Source: Bacteroidales bacterium UBA1180 (GTDB taxonomy: Bacteria; Bacteroidota; Bacteroidia; Bacteroidales; Paludibacteraceae). Taken from it: a DNA stretch of 20,052 nucleotides. The notes below the pieces were generated by a model, which was not told the DNA's origin, searched no databases, and saw nothing but the letters and a program-made list of their open reading frames with translations. Location: positions 108,090 through 128,141 of the forward strand of contig DBYS01000012.1 in assembly GCA_002310195.1 (NCBI GenBank), given 5' to 3'. Made by a program: the position numbers and the translations under genes. Below are positions 15,818 through 20,052 of this stretch, in pieces. Position 1 is the stretch's first letter; each line of letters starts with the position of its first letter.

Positions 15818-15847
15818 ACGCTGGTACGTGCACACAAAAAGTGGCTG

Positions 15848-15879
15848 CAAATTTACGAAAAAAATCCCACATTTGCAAA
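15848..15879 (-). promoter_or_regulatory. Bacteroidetes-type promoter of the wlbA-wza-wza-wzc operon
   Basis: On the minus strand, TTTG at 15879-15876 is followed by a 20-bp spacer and TAAATTTG at 15855-15848. The latter is an exact match to TAnnTTTG. It is the only good match in the gap ahead of wlbA, so it probably drives all four polysaccharide genes. Transcripts may read on into prfA, subject to the hairpin at 10418-10477. Confidence 0.8.
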
Positions 15880-15924
15880 TAATGCGGGACTTTTTTTTCA
15901 AAAAAGTGTGTTTTTGCATCAAAA

Positions 15925-15946
15925 CCTCTGAATAGAGGGCTTTTTT
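15925..15946. terminator. Terminator-like hairpin, possibly bidirectional
   Basis: CCTCT (15925-15929) and AGAGG (15934-15938) pair around loop GAAT. AAAA lies before the stem, and GC plus a run of T (15941-15946) lies after it. Read leftward, the stem is followed by TTTT, and it would stop transcripts of the surface operon whose last stop is at 16089. Read rightward it has the stronger T-run, but no plus-strand gene ends here. The stem is short, so confidence is moderate. Confidence 0.5.
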
Positions 15947-15968
15947 GCCGGCAAAATACGACAAAAAG

Positions 15969-15991
15969 TATATAATACTACGTATTATATA
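15969..15991. repeat. AT-rich perfect inverted repeat
   Basis: TATATAATAC (15969-15978) and GTATTATATA (15982-15991) are perfect inverted copies around TAC. The dyad lies in non-coding DNA about 90 bp upstream of the wlbA promoter and about 100 bp past the last gene of the surface operon. It could be a protein-binding dyad or an AT-rich stem. A second short palindrome, TTTTGCCGGCAAAA, lies at 15943-15956. Confidence 0.75.
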
Positions 15992-16028
15992 GTGTAAGGC
16001 AATAAAAGTGAAATAGAGGCCTTTATCC

Positions 16029-16066
16029 TATGGTTATCATTTGGATATCTTATGGATATCATTTGG
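16029..16066. repeat. 16-bp direct repeat, 22-bp period
   Basis: TATGGTTATCATTTGG (16029-16044) and TATGGATATCATTTGG (16051-16066) differ at one base. Start-to-start distance is 22 bp, about two helical turns. They lie 23 bp past the stop of the small acidic protein gene, in otherwise non-coding sequence. Confidence 0.85.
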
Positions 16067-16088
16067 TGAGGGGTCGATGCGTGCCCGA

Positions 16089-16472
16089 TCAGAGCTCTGC
16101 CGAGGGCCGGAAAGCGATGCGGAGCGTGCAGAGGATGCAGAGGGCGAGCAGGAACGGCCAGGGGATGTCGCCAACGGGTGCACCGGGGTCTTGGGGATCA
16201 TAACCCGGGCGCAAAGGATCATCACCGTCGTCATCATCGTCATTGATGATTACGCGGCGAGGAGCGAGAATGGCTTCCGACTCGTCGGATGTCATACCGC
16301 CCGAAATCTCTCTGGCGGCCAAAGGCAGGTTGGAAACAGTATAGAACGTTGAGGTGGAAGACATCTGACCATAGCAGATCTGCACGTTGGCGCACAGACA
16401 GATGGCAACTATGATACCCCAAACGATGCGCAGACGGTTAGCCTGCGTGCGTGGCAGAAGAGAGCGTATCAT
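16089..16472 (-). CDS. Small secreted acidic protein with C-terminal PVGD-membrane-Arg tail
   Basis: Protein of 127 residues; I do not recognise its family. An N-terminal signal or anchor segment lies at about 15-35 (IVWGIIVAICLCANVQICYG). A short polar region follows, with an aspartate run NDDDDDGDDP (77-86) and PGYDPQDPG. The end is PVGD (99-102) followed by a hydrophobic segment (about 103-121) and a short tail containing Arg118 and Arg122. The order 'short Pro/Gly/Asp motif, membrane segment, basic residues' has the shape of a C-terminal sorting signal, but I know of no proof for this motif. The ATG overlaps the stop of the T9SS cargo gene by four bases, so translation is probably coupled. 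Last gene of the three-gene surface operon. Confidence 0.75.
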   Translation of the reverse strand: MIRSLLPRTQANRLRIVWGIIVAICLCANVQICYGQMSSTSTFYTVSNLPLAAREISGGMTSDESEAILAPRRVIINDDDDDGDDPLRPGYDPQDPGAPVGDIPWPFLLALCILCTLRIAFRPSAEL

Positions 16473-18661
16473 CGGATGACCTCCTTTCTGCTTTGGCCGT
16501 TCTGCATGATGATATAGATGCCTTGCGGCAGTCTGTCACCGCTGAGACGGCGACCGAGGATATCATAGATGTTAACGGTGGTGGATTGGCCACTTGTCCG
16601 GCCAATATGATCATTCAGTCCGGTGGTTGTGTCCGGTGCGCGGAGGGCATAAACGGTGAAGCGCTCGTTGCTTTGTGCGCGGTCGGTAGTGAAGCGGTAA
16701 TCGCTGTCGAGAAGATTGACCGTGCGGCCGGTTTCGCGGTCGGTAAGCATAACTGCCTGCAAGGATTCGGCAGCATAATGATCGCTATCGAAAGCGATGA
16801 CCATCTCGCCTGTTTGTGCGTTGCGGAAGCCCAGAGGCACAGGACGGGTGATGTCCGCGGCAGGCAAGGCGTTGAATGCGCGCATGTCGTTGCCGGCGAG
16901 CGAGTAGAACTCCAGCACCGGTGAACTGCCTGAAAGCTTGACGAGATCGGCGTTCATCTCATAATCATCGGTGAATGTGTCGCCATAGAGCAGACCGGTG
17001 CGATCGGCGCTGTCGGTAGAGCGGAGGATAAGTCCGAAGGCCAGTTCGTCGGTAGTGTCGGCAGAATTGCTGCGGTCCGGTGCGCTCGATGCGCGCTGCG
17101 AGAGGGTGAAGACGAGATCGCCGGCTGCGGCTGCCTGAATAAAGAACGTGTTGAACGGCTTGATGACAATGCCTTCGTCCGCGCGACTCTGGGTGTAAGT
17201 GCGGTAATAGTCACCGGTAGTGGTGATGTAGCGCACGCCGTCTTCTTCCATGATCAGGTTGTTGTCGGCCGTGGTGAACGCAGCCAGATAGGGGTTGCCG
17301 AGGAAGTTCCAATTGCGGTCGGCAGGCACTTCACCGTTGTAGAGGCTGACGGCTTTGCTCTTCTCCGCTTCGCCTGACGAGAGATCGGCCACCATCGGGA
17401 AACGCACGGTTACGCGGCTCTGGCGTGTGCCGTTCCACTTGTACGGCACGGCAAAGACGATGTATCCTTGTCCGGCATTGAGTCGGGCGCCTACAGCCTG
17501 ATCGTTCAGCACCTCCCATCCTGCGCCGCTCGAGGCGCGGGTAGCGCCGTCGTAGTACTGCACCTCATACGAAGCCACTCTGCCGGTGCTGGAGCGGATG
17601 TTGCTGCACAGCACATCGTACGGCACGGCCAAGGGGTAGTAGTTGGTGTAGTTGAGCGTATAGTCGTAGTAGATTGTGTCGGACGCGTTGGTTATGCCGC
17701 CGATCGCTACGAGCTGCGGATACTTGTCGGTGAGCGCGTTGGCACGCATGTAGATGGCGTTGACCGCGAGGCTCTTGCCGGTGGGAACGACTGCTTTGGC
17801 ATCGGGGTAGATGTCCAGTGAAGCGATGGTCTTGGAGGCAGCATCCATGGTCAGCGTGCCGCTAACGACCTCGATATCGGTGTTGGCGGAGATGGAGCTG
17901 ATGTTTGTGTTAGCAGCCACTACGTACGGCACAATCGAATCGATGGCGCTGACGGGGTTGCCGCCGCAGTTGAAGATGATCTTCAGCGGCTGTCCGGCGT
18001 ATGTGTTGAGCGATGCGGGGATTGACCAGTAACCTTCATCCGTTTTGGTAAGAGCCAAACCGGTAGCGCATTGCGTGCCGTTGGTGTAGATTGTAGCTGT
18101 GGAAGTGCCGAGGTTCACGCTCTTGGTGCGTACGACCATCTTACTATCAGCCGTCCAGCCGTCGATAGCGGCATCGGCGGTGATGAACGTGGCGGTATAA
18201 GATTCCTGCTCGGTGATCATTGCACCGGTTATCGTTCGGGGATTGGTGAAACTGTCGTCTTCCCACTTAAGGAAAGCGTAACCGTCGGAAGGTACGGCGG
18301 TAATAGTCCAGTCACATGAGTTTTCAACAGGTTCGGCAATTATCTTACCGCCTGTAGCAGGATCATCATGTGTAACAGGAATGAATGTAGCACTATATGT
18401 GATGTTGTCATCTTCCGAATCAAGAGTGATGGTTCGCGGGTTAGTGGTGACGCCGTCGTTCCAACCTGCAAAAGAGTATCCGACCGCCGGTAGGGCAGTA
18501 ATCGTCCATTCGCAATTATCGCTGAGCGACTGCTCGGCGCTAACCGAACCTCCGTAACCGGGGTTGTGCGTCTCGACATAATGCTGCGTGCAGTCTCCGG
18601 TAGCGAAGACGTTCGTAAACGAGGCACATAACATCACTCCAAGTATAAGAAACTTCTTCAT
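16469..18661 (-). CDS. T9SS cargo: surface protein with two InlB-like repeats and C-terminal sorting domain
   Basis: Protein of 730 residues. The signal peptide is MKKFLILGVMLCASFTNVFA. Two related repeats of about 58 residues follow, at 36-93 and 102-160. They share the pattern GG-(12-15)-C-W-TITA-P-GY-F-W-TNPRTIT-YTATF of divergent InlB B-repeats (Bacterial_repeat/Flg_new type). The middle (about 165-620) is a large beta-rich region of unknown function, with blocks such as NWNFLGNPYLAAF and TFFIQAAAAGDLVF seen in other large Bacteroidales surface proteins. The end (about 694-730) contains VNIYDILGRRL, LPQGIYIIMQNG and a final KEVIR, fitting a type A T9SS sorting domain. Export across the outer membrane by T9SS is therefore expected. 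It starts 29 bases after the FISUMP-like gene and overlaps the next gene by four bases. Confidence 0.85.
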   Translation of the reverse strand: MKKFLILGVMLCASFTNVFATGDCTQHYVETHNPGYGGSVSAEQSLSDNCEWTITALPAVGYSFAGWNDGVTTNPRTITLDSEDDNITYSATFIPVTHDDPATGGKIIAEPVENSCDWTITAVPSDGYAFLKWEDDSFTNPRTITGAMITEQESYTATFITADAAIDGWTADSKMVVRTKSVNLGTSTATIYTNGTQCATGLALTKTDEGYWSIPASLNTYAGQPLKIIFNCGGNPVSAIDSIVPYVVAANTNISSISANTDIEVVSGTLTMDAASKTIASLDIYPDAKAVVPTGKSLAVNAIYMRANALTDKYPQLVAIGGITNASDTIYYDYTLNYTNYYPLAVPYDVLCSNIRSSTGRVASYEVQYYDGATRASSGAGWEVLNDQAVGARLNAGQGYIVFAVPYKWNGTRQSRVTVRFPMVADLSSGEAEKSKAVSLYNGEVPADRNWNFLGNPYLAAFTTADNNLIMEEDGVRYITTTGDYYRTYTQSRADEGIVIKPFNTFFIQAAAAGDLVFTLSQRASSAPDRSNSADTTDELAFGLILRSTDSADRTGLLYGDTFTDDYEMNADLVKLSGSSPVLEFYSLAGNDMRAFNALPAADITRPVPLGFRNAQTGEMVIAFDSDHYAAESLQAVMLTDRETGRTVNLLDSDYRFTTDRAQSNERFTVYALRAPDTTTGLNDHIGRTSGQSTTVNIYDILGRRLSGDRLPQGIYIIMQNGQSRKEVIR

Positions 18662-18690
18662 AGGTTTGGGTTATTGGAAGTGAGTCAGCG

Positions 18691-19605
18691 TTATTGGTTT
18701 TGCACGAGGCGAACAGAGCAACCCATGTGGCGCCCGTTATTGATGAAGGGGGTGGTGTTAGGCATGTGCAAGGCTCTTGCGTCATTGGCATCGGCCGAAG
18801 TGGCAGACCAATAGAATCCTTCCGAACCGACATTGCTGACAGTAGTACCGCTTCGCTCGCCAGCGTATGGCAAGAACACACACCCGGCATCCTCCAATGC
18901 CTCCCAACCTGCGGTTGTGCATGTGGCAGCGTAACTCGATTCATGCGTATTGATGTGCTCGCTTTCCCATGATACGCCGTCAGGCGTGCCTTGATTATAA
19001 CCGTCCGGGAAGAGAAGCAAGCCTTTAATGGTATTTGCGTTTATCGTGATTGCGATATGCGTATAACGGGCATTGGATTTACCTTCGACAGTAGCACCGG
19101 AAGCACGGGTATCCAAGAGATATCCCCACTCAGTGGATGTAAGTGTGCGCCAACCGGTTCCGATATTTGCACCCCAATCCTCGCTGCCGGTTAAATCATC
19201 CCAACCCCACGGTGCGGCGGTGTTTCCATACGTTTCGTCCGTGGAAGTGTCCCAAGGCTGGTAGTGCGTGCCGTTGGTAGAACTGCCGTTGGTAGCCCAG
19301 CCGAACAGGTCAATCCAGCCGGTATAATCTGATGCAATATTGACGTTGTAGGCACCGATTGTATCGTACTGGTGCACTGCGAACTGCCAAGAATCTGTAC
19401 TTGCTTTATATTGCAAATTGCCTCTGGAGAACTTAACGGTGCTGCCGCCTGCGTCAATCGTGAAAACACCATCCAAAGCCGGCGCGGTGCTGTGGCGCTT
19501 GAATGTAACGGTAGCAGTAGCAGTAGCCGGTGTGGGACACTCCTGAGCCATGGTGATGGCGGAGCATAATACTATGGTTAAGGCTGCAAACAGAATCTTT
19601 TTCAT
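18691..19605 (-). CDS. FISUMP/SUMF1-like secreted protein
   Basis: Secreted protein of 304 residues with signal peptide MKKILFAALTIVLCSAITMA. After a Thr/Ala-rich linker comes VKFSRGNLQYKASTDSWQFA (57-76), then YDTIGAYNVNI, GWIDLFGWATNGS and WGANIGTGWRTLTSTEWGYL. The end has EGFYWSATSADANDARALH and a GCSVRLVQNQ terminus. This is the pattern of Bacteroidales FISUMP-like proteins with the formylglycine-enzyme/C-type-lectin-like fold; most have no known enzyme activity. No T9SS sorting tail is present, so it is probably periplasmic or exported by another route. I chose ATG19605 for the signal peptide; the in-frame ATG at 19725 lies upstream of the promoter. It is the first gene of the three-gene operon, with a leader of about 70 bases. 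Confidence 0.83.
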   Translation of the reverse strand: MKKILFAALTIVLCSAITMAQECPTPATATATVTFKRHSTAPALDGVFTIDAGGSTVKFSRGNLQYKASTDSWQFAVHQYDTIGAYNVNIASDYTGWIDLFGWATNGSSTNGTHYQPWDTSTDETYGNTAAPWGWDDLTGSEDWGANIGTGWRTLTSTEWGYLLDTRASGATVEGKSNARYTHIAITINANTIKGLLLFPDGYNQGTPDGVSWESEHINTHESSYAATCTTAGWEALEDAGCVFLPYAGERSGTTVSNVGSEGFYWSATSADANDARALHMPNTTPFINNGRHMGCSVRLVQNQ

Positions 19606-19684
19606 ACCGTAAAGACAAATAGTTAGGTTGTGATAAATAGTTAAGTCGTCAACCGTAGTTTCGCGGTTAGGCACATTCAGCCTG

Positions 19685-19716
19685 CAAAGGTACGAAAAAA
19701 AATAGAAAAATGCAAA
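19685..19716 (-). promoter_or_regulatory. Bacteroidetes-type promoter of the surface-protein operon
   Basis: On the minus strand, TTTG at 19716-19713, a 20-bp spacer, and TACCTTTG at 19692-19685 match TTTG/TAnnTTTG exactly. The predicted start of transcription is near 19677. The leader to ATG19605 contains TAACTATTT twice (19625-19617 and 19643-19635, 18-bp period). Confidence 0.8.
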
Positions 19717-19792
19717 TTTCGGCATACGAAAAAATCAACCTGCAAAGCAGAGTGCGCAAAAATTGCAGCAGATATGTAACGTAACAGTCATA

Positions 19793-19812
19793 TCGCGAGA
19801 TGGTCGCGAGAT
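19793..19812. repeat. Two TCGCGAGAT direct repeats, 11-bp period
   Basis: TCGCGAGAT occurs at 19793-19801 and 19804-19812. The 11-bp period puts both on the same face of the helix. TCGCGA within each copy is palindromic. They lie between the leftward promoter (19685-19716) and the rightward promoter (19964-19995), in the 447-bp non-coding stretch 19606-20052. Confidence 0.7.
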
Positions 19813-19963
19813 TCACGTGACACTCTCTCAAAACAGTATCAATACAACCCCGATACTTTCTGTACGGAGACTGAAATTTGCAAAGCGGGTAGGGGCGGAA
19901 ATCGGGGATTTGGGAGAAAAAATGAAGAATTATGCACAAAAATGACAAAAAGTAGCGGAATTA

Positions 19964-19995
19964 TTTGCATAATTCAGAAAATTTTCGTATATTTG
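19964..19995 (+). promoter_or_regulatory. Bacteroidetes-type promoter pointing out of the window to the right
   Basis: TTTG at 19964-19967, a 20-bp spacer, and TATATTTG at 19988-19995 match the consensus exactly. Transcription would start near 20002. No start codon with a convincing frame appears before 20052, so the gene lies beyond the window. Confidence 0.78.
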
Positions 19996-20001
19996 CAGCG
20001 T

Positions 20002-20021
20002 AATTCGTGCTATAACGAATT
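20002..20021 (+). promoter_or_regulatory. Leader hairpin at the predicted 5' end of the rightward transcript
   Basis: AATTCGT (20002-20008) and ACGAATT (20015-20021) pair perfectly around GCTATA. The stem would form at the very 5' end of the transcript from the promoter at 19964-19995. It could protect the 5' end or be an operator; function is not shown. Confidence 0.5.
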
Positions 20022-20052
20022 TAGGCGGTCAACAACAGCCCACAACAAACAA

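Noticed and set aside
15771..15878. Extension of the wlbA coding region by 36 codons to an ATG at 15878
   Set aside because: The added residues overlap the consensus promoter and precede the Rossmann strand that normally starts the protein.
15841..15991. Invertible promoter (phase-variable capsule switch)
   Set aside because: No matching pair of inverted repeats flanks the promoter and no invertase gene is visible; only isolated dyads are present.
19606..19725. Extension of the FISUMP-like coding region to an ATG at 19725
   Set aside because: It would include the promoter and place 40 residues before a clean signal peptide.
19763..19945. 60-codon plus-strand open frame in the right-hand non-coding region
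   Set aside because: No family resemblance, no initiation signal, and it ends before the rightward promoter.

Overview
The window looks like a chromosomal segment of a Bacteroidota bacterium, most likely order Bacteroidales; I cannot fix the family. Four independent signs support this. There are four promoters of the Bacteroidetes form TTTG-N20-TAnnTTTG. There is a type IX secretion (T9SS) Plug-family protein and a T9SS cargo with a type A-like sorting tail. There are GSCFA and FISUMP-like proteins typical of the group. Shine-Dalgarno sequences are mostly weak, and intergenic DNA is AT-rich between moderately GC-rich genes.

Layout, left to right. (1) 1-102: the 5' half of a minus-strand tRNA-Thr(CGT), cut by the window edge, with its promoter. 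(2) 190-6295, plus strand: a tight run of five genes encoding a T9SS Plug-family (DUF5103) protein, a GSCFA protein, a 5'-nucleotidase-family lipoprotein, galactokinase and aldose 1-epimerase. (3) 6279-7526, minus: a LolC/E-type permease whose 3' end overlaps galM. (4) 7583-7975, plus: a small secreted protein whose 3' end overlaps the next gene by 83 bp. (5) 15879 down to 7893, minus: one promoter precedes wlbA/wbpB-like dehydrogenase, two tandem Wza-like export lipoproteins and a Wzc-like tyrosine autokinase. A large hairpin follows, then the packed genes prfA, rsmE and a PAP2 phosphatase. (6) 15771-16088: a 318-bp non-coding stretch with a promoter, a leader hairpin, a terminator-like hairpin, an AT-rich dyad and a 16-bp direct repeat. 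(7) 19716 down to 16089, minus: a three-gene surface operon encoding a FISUMP-like protein, a T9SS cargo with two InlB-like repeats, and a small acidic protein with a C-terminal membrane segment. (8) 19606-20052: non-coding, with the promoter of that operon, a 9-bp direct repeat and a rightward promoter for a gene beyond the window.

How the parts may work together. wlbA-wza-wza-wzc form the export and precursor end of a surface polysaccharide locus. In Porphyromonas gingivalis the WbpB-type enzyme belongs to the pathway that makes the sugar linking T9SS cargo to A-LPS. A Plug-family protein, a T9SS cargo and a WbpB homologue in one 20-kb window therefore make a possible secretion-glycosylation link; this is inference. 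The most unusual single feature is the Wzc-like kinase. It has the usual C-terminal tyrosine cluster, here a GY repeat, and also a second array at its N-terminus: nine perfectly phased 4-residue units of the form (N/S)PY(G/A/S). The underlying codons vary while Pro-Tyr is kept, which suggests selection on the protein. I found no CRISPR array, insertion sequence, integrase or rRNA.
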